Source of the DNA: Spirogloea muscicola | Lineage: Eukaryota > Streptophyta > Zygnematophyceae > Spirogloeales > Spirogloeaceae | NCBI GenBank assembly: GCA_009602725.1 | Contig: WELB01000268.1 | Span: forward strand, 141,377-155,648 | Length of the DNA: 14,272 nucleotides | Direction: 5' to 3' | In this document: positions 1 through 7,546 of the stretch, piece after piece | How the letters are laid out: every line of letters begins with the position of its first letter | Numbering within the stretch: the stretch's first letter is position 1 | The notes under the pieces: generated by a model | The model's input: only the letters and a program-made list of their open reading frames with translations | What the model was told of the DNA's origin: nothing | The model's database searches: none | Position numbers and translations under genes: made by a program

Positions 1-50
1 GCCGCCGCCGCCGCGGGCGCCGCCGCAGCGGCCGCGACGGCGGCCGCCAT
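1..50 (-). CDS. 5' end of an Ala-rich protein, partial
   Basis: On the minus strand an ATG at positions 50-48 opens 16 codons reading almost only alanine, with one Val and one Pro, before the window ends. Positions 51-60 upstream of the ATG are GC-rich, and the ATG is followed by G, as in a favourable start context. Ala-rich N-termini are typical of green-algal transit peptides, so a plastid or mitochondrial protein is possible. The rest of the gene is outside the window. GCC/GCG trinucleotide runs can produce such reading frames by chance, so this is a weak call. If real, the gene is divergent from the LysM gene at 3456 and separated from it by the repeat region. Confidence 0.4.
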   Translation of the reverse strand, partial: MAAAVAAAAAAPAAAA

Positions 51-132
51 CCGCGCCGCGTTTCCCGGGGGAGGCGGAGGGGATTCTGGACCCAAAACCC
101 TAGCTGGGCCCCGCCTGCCGCAGGGTCGCCGC

Positions 133-138
133 CACGTG
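133..138. promoter_or_regulatory. G-box CACGTG
   Basis: A perfect CACGTG palindrome lies 83 bp upstream of the putative minus-strand start codon at 50. In plants and green algae this is a binding core for bHLH and bZIP factors. Its function here is inferred only from its position. Confidence 0.35.
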
Positions 139-259
139 GAGCGGCTGGAGCGCTCCGATCAGAGGTCCGGCCCCGATCGGCCAAGCCGCGGGGTTTAAGG
201 TTGCCCTTGTTGGGCAGTCCTCACGACGCCGGAACTCCTGTCTACCTGTGGGCTGGCCT

Positions 260-301
260 CTCGCTGCCGTAAATTGCCGTGAATCTCGTTGCCGTAAATT
301 G
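260..301. repeat. 17-bp direct repeat, two copies 25 bp apart
   Basis: The block ending TGCCGTAAATTG occurs at 260-276 and again at 285-301 with one mismatch (CTCGCTGCC versus CTCGTTGCC). A partial third match (ATTGCCGTGA) lies between them. This is either a small tandem duplication or paired protein-binding sites in the upstream region of the minus-strand gene at 1-50. Confidence 0.6.
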
Positions 302-369
302 GAAGAGCTGGTCTCCCAGCCACCGCCCACTTCAGGAAGAGCTTCGTTCTTCCTCTGCTTCCTTTTTCT

Positions 370-443
370 GGGCTGTCACAGCCACTGCCCTCTCCTGGAG
401 AGGGGGCTCGCCCATTGAGGATAGGGGCTGGAAAAGCCAGCCC
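370..443 (-). repeat. Fold-back mini-element, copy A
   Basis: This 74-bp segment starts GGGCTGTCACAGCC and ends GGCTGGAAAAGCCAGCCC, so both ends carry GGGCTG in inverted orientation. Read on the minus strand, its core matches copies B and D through CCCCTATCCTCAATGGGCGA. It is flanked by a T-rich run on the left and an A-rich run on the right. No convincing target-site duplication is visible. It forms the outer end of the left long inverted-repeat arm. Confidence 0.6.
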
Positions 444-576
444 AAAAAAGAATGAACAAAGTACGAGAATGGGGGGGGGGCAGAGGAAGCGCTAAGAAAA
501 ACAAAGCACACAAAGAAAGAAAGCAGCTGCAAATCACTCAGTAACCCCTGCTAAGCAGCCGCAAATCAGAGAGGCT
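404..576 (+). repeat. Long inverted repeat, left arm
   Basis: The reverse complement of this stretch matches 2584-2760 closely over about 175 bp. Shared landmarks include GGGCTCGCCCATTGAGGATA, AAAGAATGAACAAAG, GAAGCGCTAAGAAA, CACACAAAGAAAGAAAGCAG and CCCCTGCTAAGCAGCCGC. The main differences are a G10 run at 471-480 in this arm against a mixed CTGGCCCCC-type stretch in the other, and a few single-base changes. By eye, identity is near 90 percent. It is probably one terminal arm of a transposable element or two oppositely inserted copies of one repeat. Confidence 0.75.
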
Positions 577-898
577 CCTGGAGGAGTCTTCTCTGCTCTC
601 AGTTTAAGGGGAAATAGCTCTTCCTTCTTACGGCCTACGGGGCCTATAGCACCGCATTTACGTAGCTCCTCTGACTGGTGTTTGAGTGCATTCTGATGAA
701 AGCTTGAAGCTCCATTCGACTTTGATGTGTTGGGGGTTGTTCATCACGAGCTGAGTGATGGCAATGACAGCAAGTGGGCAACTCATAGTGACCAACGACC
801 CAATCCATGCTAAGAACGACTGCATCGAAAGTGGCAGATACCATGGAAAGGTTGGGCCTGAACTTCCTCGATCGACCTTCCAGAACTTGAGACAATGG

Positions 899-928
899 TG
901 TCAGCATGGCCGGTGTCAGCATGGCCGT
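899..928. repeat. Two-copy 15-bp tandem repeat
   Basis: The 15-mer TGTCAGCATGGCCGG is immediately repeated, with the last base changed in the second copy. It is a simple local duplication in gene-free DNA. Confidence 0.65.
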
Positions 929-1070
929 GTAGTGCCATAGTCTCCGTAGAGAATGCTCGCCTGCTACATGACAAGGCACTTGAGCGATTTGAGTCAGATG
1001 TCCAGTGCTAGCAGAAGGCTTGACGGAGGCAGTCAGCAGGAAGGCTCTAGTACTTGATTCATTCGTTTTT

Positions 1071-1121
1071 GGGCTGGCTTTTTCCAGCCCCTATCCTCAA
1101 TGGGCGAGCAATTCCCCTTCT
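1071..1121 (+). repeat. Fold-back mini-element, copy B, right end lost
   Basis: The segment begins GGGCTGGCTTTTTCCAGCCC, itself a 7-bp stem hairpin, and continues CTATCCTCAATGGGCGAGC as in copies A and D. After position 1110 the similarity fades and no closing CAGCCC end is found, so it appears truncated. The T-rich ATTCATTCGTTTTT just upstream matches the flank of copy D, so the repeated unit is larger than the mini-element alone. Confidence 0.6.
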
Positions 1122-1528
1122 CCTCTAGTACACATCCTCCTGATCACTTCCGACAAGTGGGTCGGCTTGGGAACTTGAGGACCTTTAAAAGAGAACAGAG
1201 GCTGTGATAAGGCTCAGAAGCTCTTTCAAAGTGGGCGATGGTTTTGAAAGACGAGCTTAAACTTCACAAGCAAGGTCCAGGGAAAGCCCCAACTGGAGGA
1301 CGGGACTTGCCGAGATTGTCGGTGTGAGGTGCGCAGCAAGAAGCCCCTTCCATTCGGGCCCTGGCAAGAGGGCACTGGCTGTGAGAAGCGCGTTTTTGGC
1401 CCCGTCGAACCTTGTCAGTGGTTCCGCCTGCGCCTGTCAGTCTCGCTCTAGCTCGCGCTTTCGCAATGCACTACATGCTGCAATTTGGCTGATGCTTCTA
1501 CAAACTGCTGGGCTGACACTATTCGGGT

Positions 1529-1547
1529 GCAAGCTACTCTAGCTTGC
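1529..1547. repeat. Perfect 8-bp hairpin
   Basis: GCAAGCTA at 1529-1536 pairs exactly with TAGCTTGC at 1540-1547 around a three-base CTC loop. It belongs to no recognised gene and is probably a relic of a mobile element or a cruciform-prone site. Confidence 0.55.
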
Positions 1548-1646
1548 GGATGCTGACTAGGGCTATTGAGCACCCAGTCACGGGAGCCACTTGCATAGCT
1601 ATGTAATATAGCGCTTTTGGCCGCTTCTGGTTGTCAACTCCTCTTT

Positions 1647-1717
1647 GGGCTGGCATTTCACAGCTGTCGCCCCCTTTCTGGACGACCTTTATTCTGTGGG
1701 GCTGTGAAAACCAGCCC
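1647..1717. repeat. Fold-back mini-element, copy C (divergent)
   Basis: A 71-bp unit opens GGGCTGGCATTTCACAGC and closes GCTGTGAAAACCAGCCC. These ends are inverted copies of each other over about 17 bp with one mismatch and a one-base gap. The interior CCCCCTTTCTGGACGACC differs from copies A, B and D, but size, ends and the closing GGGGCTG match the family, so it looks like a MITE-type fold-back element. Confidence 0.6.
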
Positions 1718-2583
1718 TTGCACCCTTTCATCCAGCTGCGTCTTCAATTGTTCACTAGCCCTTGGCATCAATTGTGGGTGGCTCTAAAGAAGAATTGACA
1801 TCGACCTTCGAGAAAAAAAAAAGCTCTTTCAAAGGAAGACGATGGCACTGAACGGCCTACCCCAACAGGGATGAATGAACAAGGAGAGACAGGGCCGGAA
1901 GGTGCAAACTCATGAAACCAATCTCCCTGACTTCTGAGAATGGACTCTATTCTGCGAATAGCCTCTATAGTCAACAAATGCAGATTGGAGTGACTAAGTG
2001 GTGGGAAAGAGTCGCCCCGTGGAATACTGAAGGCAGCAGCCTAGGCGCGGCCTGTCAGTGAAGTGCACCACAACTGCCAAAAATAAAGCAGCTCTTCCAC
2101 AGGGAGCAAGGGCTGTGGAACTCAGCTTGCAACAGACTGAACAAGGTCCAGAAAAGAGGTCTGAAGAAGCCAATAAACTAAAATGCTGCAGAGAGGGAAG
2201 TCGGGCGGAGCGCAAAAAATCACAGGGAGGCCAATTCAACCCAATACATTGTTCAGGCAGACTCTAGTGCAGGAAAAAGTAAGGCTACATAATACGTAGC
2301 CCTAAGCTAAGGTGCCTAAGGTAACAGGGTGATATTAGTACCCACGGGTGAGCACATGCAAAACCGACAAGCTAATTTGGGGAACCGGAGCGCCGCCACG
2401 GAAGCCGGTGGCCAAGATGCAGGCAGAGTGCAAGGAGCAAGATGGGCTGACGAAGTGGCGCACCCAAGGGGGCAAGGGCTGTGTTCGCTGCAGAGGTCCA
2501 TGGCCCGTGCGCTGCACCTTCGTGCCGGGAGAGCCCTCGCTGCTGCCTCTGGCTCTGTCCAGGGGACCCACTTCCAGGACCCT

Positions 2584-2760
2584 AGCCTCTCTGATTTGCG
2601 GCTGCTTAGCAGGGGTTACTGAGTAATTTGTAGCTGCTTTCTTTCTTTGTGTGCTTTGGTTTCTTAGCGCTTCCTCTGGCTTCCTCTGGCCCCCTTCTCG
2701 TTCTTTGTTCATTCTTTTTTGGGCTGGCTTGTCCAGCCCCTATCCTCAATGGGCGAGCCC
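2584..2760 (-). repeat. Long inverted repeat, right arm
   Basis: This arm is the inverted counterpart of 404-576. It runs from GCCTCTCTGATTTGCGGCTG through CTTTCTTTCTTTGTGTGC and GTTCATTCTTTTTTGGGCTG to CCTCAATGGGCGAGCCC. It carries a short tandem duplication (CTTCCTCTGG twice, near 2670-2690) that the left arm lacks, and it lacks the left arm's G10 run. Confidence 0.75.
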
Positions 2761-2786
2761 TTTCTTTCTTTGTGACAAGCCAGCCC
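2721..2786 (+). repeat. Fold-back mini-element, copy D, intact
   Basis: This is the clearest family member: 66 bp starting GGGCTGGCTTGTC and ending with its exact inverted copy GACAAGCCAGCCC, a perfect 13-bp terminal inverted repeat. The core CCAGCCCCTATCCTCAATGG is shared with copies A and B. It overlaps the outer end of the right long arm. Flanks (T-run on the left, GAAAGA on the right) show no target-site duplication. Confidence 0.7.
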
Positions 2787-3455
2787 GAAAGATTTGACAA
2801 GGTTCGAAGCGGCCAAACAGCTGAAGCGCCTAGCTTCGGACCTAAGCAAAGACGCTGAATGAGGGGCGGGCGATTTGGGGCCTCCTCCGACCGACGGTGA
2901 GAGTAAGGAGCGAAGGTCGGCGCGGTCTAGCGAGACGCTGTCGATGGGTTTCAAGAAAGGAACAGCAAATCCAAATCAAGGCCTGGCTGTGTGTGGTAGG
3001 CCAAACCAAGAGGAATGGACAACGCCAATTAATGTGGGGCCGGAGACAGGCCGGCACAACTACTCGGCCTCCAGTCTCAAGCGTCGGCCACCCGACGGCC
3101 GCGACCCGCCGGACGATTCTCGGCCCCGAGGCCGGCATTATCCGCTGACCCTCTCGGGGCGGGGGGCCGGCTTGAGGCACGTGCGCAGACGTGGAAGCAC
3201 TCGACAGTTCTCATTCGCCAGAACCGGCTTCGCGGCGGGTGCCAGGCCGGAGGCCAGGTTGCCACGTCGTCCAGAATCTGTCACGTCAGCATTTTAGCGC
3301 CACGGTGGATTTTGCGCCCCCCAACTTCCTCTCCCCGCCCGCCATAGCCAGTTCCGTGAGGAGCACCGCCGGGCCCGAGCAGCTCGTAGCCGTTGGCGCC
3401 GTCTCGCGGGCAAGCTCAGGGCTTGCTCGCCGGCGCCGCCGGCCTCTCCGCCGCC
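2787..3455 (+). promoter_or_regulatory. Upstream region of the LysM gene with ACGT cluster
   Basis: No coding region is supported here. The sequence becomes GC-rich towards the gene. Four ACGT cores fall within about 110 bp: CACGTG at 3178-3183, GACGTG around 3189-3192, CCACGTCG around 3264-3267 and TGTCACGTCAG around 3283-3286. The last is a TGACGT-type bZIP core on the minus strand. Such spacing suggests a light- or stress-responsive promoter, by analogy with plant and algal G-box and C-box elements. No TATA box is evident. Confidence 0.4.
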
Positions 3456-6400
3456 ATGGCGGCCGCCGCGTCCGTCGCCATTGCGGGCCGGCTGCGGCTC
3501 GGCCGCCCGCCGCGGCGCCCCACGGCCTCGGGTCGTCGCTGCTGGGAGCTCCTCCGCGGGGCGCCGTCCCAAGGCCGGCCGTCCGCGGCCGCCGGCCCAA
3601 GCTCTTCTGCGTCCAGGCCCGCTCCCGCGTGAGTTATCCGCCCCAGTTTTCGCCGTTGCCATCCGCTCTCGTCGTCCTGAGAGGCAGGCGGAATGGCTCT
3701 GGCTTGATGCCGATGTAAGAGCCGCAGCCAGCATTGCTGACTGCGAGCGGCTGCGCCGCCGTCATCGATGCGCTGTGCGCTGCAGCGATTCAAGCCGGTC
3801 AAGCCAAGTGAGATCAAGATCACCGTCAGAGAAGGCGACATATTGCTCCGCCTCTCCAAGGAATTCGACTGCTCAGTCAGCCAATTTGCTGGTGCAAACC
3901 TCGACAAGATTCGGGATGTCAATAAGATCTACGCTGGTGACACTCTGCAGGTAGAGATTGCATCCGCTGACTCACACACAGCAACTGCAGCTGCTAGAGA
4001 GTAGCATTGGTCCCTCCTGAATTACGTGCTTATGGATAGCTGGCCTTGCATCCAGCAATGGCGAGTTAATGCAGACCAATCCCAGAACCTCTTGGTGCTG
4101 CCAAAGGCAGACAATGATCCTGCCTTTTGTTGCTGTATCTCTCGACCTCGTAGGTACCAGACATCCCAAGCTCACGGCATAGGCTCGAGCAGCAGAGCAG
4201 GCCGGTCGTGCTGGCAGCCCGTAAGCTCTATGTCGAGGATGACGACTATGACTACCGTGCAAGGTCCGAAGCTGACAGCAGAAGCTATGCAGCTGATAAC
4301 GCGCGCTACACACAGAGCGTCGATGTCAGAGGCTCTCAATTTTCCCTCCCAGAGGTTCTAGGCAGCCCTCGCGAGTTTGCCGTATACACTGCGGCAGTGG
4401 CCGTGCTGTCTGCTGCTGTCATTGCGACGCTCAAGTCCGTTTGGGGCGAGCCAAAAGAGCGCTCATCCCAGAGCTCCGCGCCCACGGCCACAATGGACAG
4501 CTCTTCCCAAGCAGGTGATGCTCATATGCAAGCCACATTGTCATATAGACATGAGGGAAGTTATGGTGGCCTGCTTCAGTTCAGTTTCAAGCTGAGAGGC
4601 CAGGAGCACCTGACATGGTCACCAATCGAGCAAAGGGGCACTACAAAACGGAGATCTACAAAATTGCAAAGGTCATACTGACACCTTTCCTTTGTGTTTC
4701 GTGCGCCCTGACCGCCAGCACGTTCTCGGGACACGGCCGTGGCAGCCCTGCCAGCACCATCGCCGGTGGTGGCTGCACTCAGTCCTTCGACATCGACGTC
4801 GCCTGCATCGGCGCCGATGTCCTCCCGGGCAGCCCCTCAGGCGCCTCCTCCTCCGAAGCCCAGCCGTGCGCCAGGCTGGTCTCTGAACTTCGGGCAGAAG
4901 ACACCAGCCAAGACAGAGGCAGCCAAAGCTTCGCCGCCGTCACCGCCGCCGACGCAGGAGCGGGCTCCCGCCAAGCCGGAGGCAGCTAAGGCCGCCGCTC
5001 GGGCGCCTCCTCCTCCAAAGCCAAGCCGTCCGCCAGGCTGGTCTCTGAACTTCGGGCAGAAGCCACCAGCCAAGACAGAGGCAGCCAAAGCTTCGTCGCC
5101 GTCATCGCCCCCAACGATGCAGCGGGAGGGCAAGGAAGAAGGGTCTCCAGGAGTCACAGCCGATATCTATGGCCAGCCGCTCGACCAATCCAAGGGGCGG
5201 AAGGTCCAGATGACCAATGGCAGCCCTGGGTACGGGACGCCGCCGCCGCCCTCCCTACTGGCAGCCACGGCACCATCGCCGTCGCCGGCCCTGAGCAGCG
5301 CAGTCAATGCAGACGCGCCGCGCTCCCAGCAGGTGGAGGCTGGCAAGAAGCCGGCGGAGGCGGAGAAGAAGCAGAAGCAGGTGCAGCCATACTTTCCTTC
5401 GACTGACGTGAAGCCCTTCGTGGAGGAGGCCAAGAAGCTCGAGAGCGGCTCCTCTCAGGACGCTACCAAGGAGCCCCAAGCGCAGACAAAAAAACAGGAG
5501 AATGGGAGGAATGGCTTCTTTCCAGCGTGGGCGAGGGGGGCAGCGACGAAGGCAGCCACGTCTGCCTCCAATCTGGGGACTTGGGGCGTGGTGCAGGCCA
5601 GCCGCAAGGACAAGCAGGCCCTTGTAGAAGCCGACACGAGCAGCGCGCTTCCTGGCCAAGGGCCGAGCGAGCTTGCGCAGTCCGCTGATGAGAAACAGGT
5701 GGTCTCGGCAGCAAGGAGGGGCTCGGAGCAGGCAATGGCGGCATTGCGCACCGCCCAGGACCCCGTGCAGGGCAATGCTCTGGCTGGTGCATCAATGGTG
5801 AGCTGCAGCATCCTTGTGCCATGCCATGCTCGCTCTTGGCAGCCTTGGCACATGTGGTTTAAGCAATAGACAAGCTCTCGTTGGGACGGCAGGCGTAGCA
5901 CGAGGTCAGGGTTTCCACTGCATTGCACAGAAGCCAAATGTCAAAAGGCACCTTCCAGCACGTTGGTAGGGCTGCGGTGCTCGTGTCTGATGTGGGCCTC
6001 CTTGCCTCTTGGTCTTCTTCAGGAAGACAAGGGAGGTGCGGTCAGTCAGGGCGGCGAGAAGCGCAGAGACCATCTGACGAAGGCTCTTCAGGCTGTCATG
6101 CCTGCGGTTGCCATTGGGGCCGGTGCAGCAGGCGTGGTCGGAGGAGGTACGCCGTCCCTCTGGCCCTTTCAATTGGCCTCCAGAAAGTGTCTTGGAGTGT
6201 CTGGCTTCAATCTGCTCTGGCCAAGTTTTCCAACTTTCTCGCTGGTCATGACATGACGCTCACAAGCGAAGCATTGGAGCTTCGTATTGATTGTGTGTTT
6301 GTGATTGTTGAACTGGGCCAATGACGTCTATTGCAGTTGATGGCTACTTTGAGATGGTCGGCCTCGCTGCTACCACCACCTTCATCACCTACGATCTCAT

Positions 6401-6714
6401 CTGGGCGAGCTCCAGGTCTGCACTCCTTACAGCATTTTCTGCCTTCCCTGCCTGGACGTTTGCTGCTGGTCCTTGTTTGCAGGGTGGCACCTCAAGGGTG
6501 CAAGGCTGCAGGTAGAGGAAGTATCGATAGACTTGTAAGTCATTGGCTTATGACCTGGTTGCTATAACTGGGCGATCATGAGATTACGTCTAATGCACAA
6601 CTTGTACCTCCTCATGGCAGGGATCAGCTTATCAATCAAGTGAAGGGCATCACAGACCACAGGAAGCTTGGCAAATTCTTGCGGGACCGCAACATCGTCC
6701 AGGACCAGTGCTAA
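3456..6714 (+). CDS. LysM domain, membrane-anchored, Pro-rich protein with CURT1/CAAD-like C-terminus
   Basis: Proposed exons: 3456-3628, 3786-3950, 4193-4514, 4719-5797, 6023-6146, 6337-6415, 6505-6534, 6621-6714 (stop TAA 6712-6714), about 690 aa. From exon 2 onward phases join cleanly and introns are GT-AG. Domains in order: an Ala/Arg/Ser-rich leader resembling a plastid transit peptide; one LysM (about residues 68-112, from KITVREGD to IYAGDTLQ); an acidic linker (VEDDDYDYRARSE); a transmembrane helix near 174-194 (EFAVYTAAVAVLSAAVIATL); a long Pro/Ala/Lys-rich region near 221-580 with a duplicated block containing GWSLNFGQK; then a Gly/Ala-rich hydrophobic stretch (AVAIGAGAAGVVGG) followed by FEMVGLAATTTFITYDLIWA, SSR and an amphipathic tail. 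The last part recalls the FELVGLGY...YRYLLF...R pattern of CURT1/CAAD proteins. LysM binds N-acetylglucosamine polymers; the ligand here is unknown. The start ATG has a good GCCGCCATGG context, but the exon 1 frame does not join exon 2 cleanly. The exon 3 start could be 4190, 4193 or 4196. The 6505 acceptor is inferred from phase; 6483 joined to 6628 is the alternative. Confidence 0.75.
4841..5122 (+). repeat. In-gene duplication, about 120 bp, period 162 bp
   Basis: The segment from GCGCCTCCTCCTCC at 4841 recurs from 5003 with few changes for about 120 bp. It encodes PPPPKPSR, then A or P, then PGWSLNFGQK, then TPAKTEAAKAS or PPAKTEAAKAS. The period of 162 bp (54 codons) keeps the reading frame. 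High DNA identity, including silent sites, points to a recent duplication or gene conversion within the Pro-rich region of the LysM gene. Confidence 0.85.
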
Positions 6715-7176
6715 GCTTGAAACGTCCGCACTCCATGTCATGGCAACCTTACAAGCAAGAATGCTAGGAGCGAAATTTTGGATACATTCCACAACCTCCC
6801 CATATGGGAGGATGCTGACTGTGTCATGCATAACATTCAACACCTCCCACTGTACACGAATGTATAGAACCTGATGCCCTCTTGAGTGGGAGGACATTTG
6901 TAGAGGACATTCTGCAGCCCTGTGCTGGCTGGGCTCCAGCGGAAGAAGTTGTGACCCACCAGCTCGACTGGATACTAGTCTGAGAGCCTGATTACCAGTC
7001 ATCCGCAGATCGCTCAAGCATCACATTGCCCCTGGCCCTGTTTGGGTGATCAGGACAGGCCTGCCTGTACCCCATGCTGCTGTTTTCAATCCAGAGTTAG
7101 CCACCACCTGTAGGAAGTTGTGAATCTGTAGATGTGCCCTGACGAGTCAAGTGCAGCTTTTGCTGCCCAGACATTT

Positions 7177-7181
7177 TGTAA
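7177..7181 (+). terminator. Possible TGTAA polyadenylation signal of the LysM gene
   Basis: TGTAA is the established polyadenylation hexamer substitute in chlorophyte algae. This is the first plus-strand occurrence after the proposed stop at 6712-6714, giving a 3' UTR of plausible length. A pentamer alone is weak evidence. Confidence 0.3.
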
Positions 7182-7546
7182 GTGATGCTTAGATCACATC
7201 GAGCCATCATTCACCATCGTAGACAAGATTTTGCAGCATCCAAGACTAGAAGCATAACAAACTCCTGCAGTGGATGCATACACATCGATACCACCAGCGG
7301 TTGGGAAAGCAATGGTTTCAGTGAAGCACAGATGGGCTGTGCGCTTTGGCCATTTGCAAGAGTGTCGCTTGTGCTTGTCAACACACACTGAGACAAGCTG
7401 TTCCTCTCGACCACGTCAAATCCACGGAAGGAGTACCTAGTACAGAATGTACAGAGGGGCATTCCTTCCTGCAACTCCTTTTAATGGTCTGAAGCAGTAG
7501 CTTGATGTACCGGCAAGAAGTGCCCAGAAAGGTAGGTACATTTGAT

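Larger units (their letters stand above)
577..2583. other. Interior of the inverted-repeat region; no supported gene
   Basis: The reading frames here are short (under 130 codons), lack recognisable domains and do not splice into a convincing protein. The longest, a minus-strand frame at 644-979 and one at 2335-2712, are unrecognised and partly repeat-derived. The stretch holds mini-element copies B and C, a perfect hairpin at 1529-1547, a smaller hairpin at 2283-2301 (GGCTAC/GTAGCC stems), a duplicated 15-mer at 899-928, and a weak direct repeat AAGCTCTTTCAAA at 1219 and 1821 followed in both copies by GATGG. It looks like decayed transposon or intergenic DNA. Confidence 0.6.
404..2760. mobile_element. 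Candidate inverted-repeat-bounded element
   Basis: Two arms of about 175 bp in opposite orientation enclose roughly 2.0 kb. Just outside each arm the sequence ends in GGGCTG with TGTCAC close by (from 370 on the left, to 2786 on the right), so the full unit may be 370-2786. No transposase, reverse transcriptase or integrase motif was found in any frame of the interior, and no target-site duplication is evident. It could be a non-autonomous DNA element with long terminal inverted repeats, or two separate insertions of one repeat that happen to face each other. Confidence 0.45.

Noticed and set aside
95-105. AAAACCCTAG, resembling a plant-type telomere unit
   Set aside because: There is a single copy only and no tandem array.
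644-979. A 111-codon minus-strand frame in the repeat region
   Set aside because: It was considered as a transposon remnant, but no reverse transcriptase, integrase or transposase motif could be recognised and no splice partners were found.
2281-2345. Possible tRNA suggested by paired GGCTAC/GTAGCC stems
   Set aside because: The stems are only 7 bases apart, and no T-arm GGTTCRA box or anticodon stem could be placed, so it is only a short hairpin.
370-2786. CRISPR-like or regularly spaced repeat array formed by the mini-elements
   Set aside because: Spacing is irregular, orientation differs, and the units are fold-back elements in a eukaryotic genome.
2875-3297. A 140-codon plus-strand frame upstream of the LysM gene
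   Set aside because: It is Arg/Pro-rich without a domain, overlaps the ACGT-rich promoter region, and is better explained as GC-rich noncoding sequence.
5455-5937. Minus-strand frames opposite the large LysM-gene exon
   Set aside because: They have no domain or splice support, and the plus frame has the duplicated block and consistent splice phases.
6562-7017. A 151-codon minus-strand frame, beginning MSDLRMTGNQAL
   Set aside because: It overlaps the last two LysM-gene exons in antisense, has no recognisable domain, and looks like the shadow of those exons plus 3' UTR.
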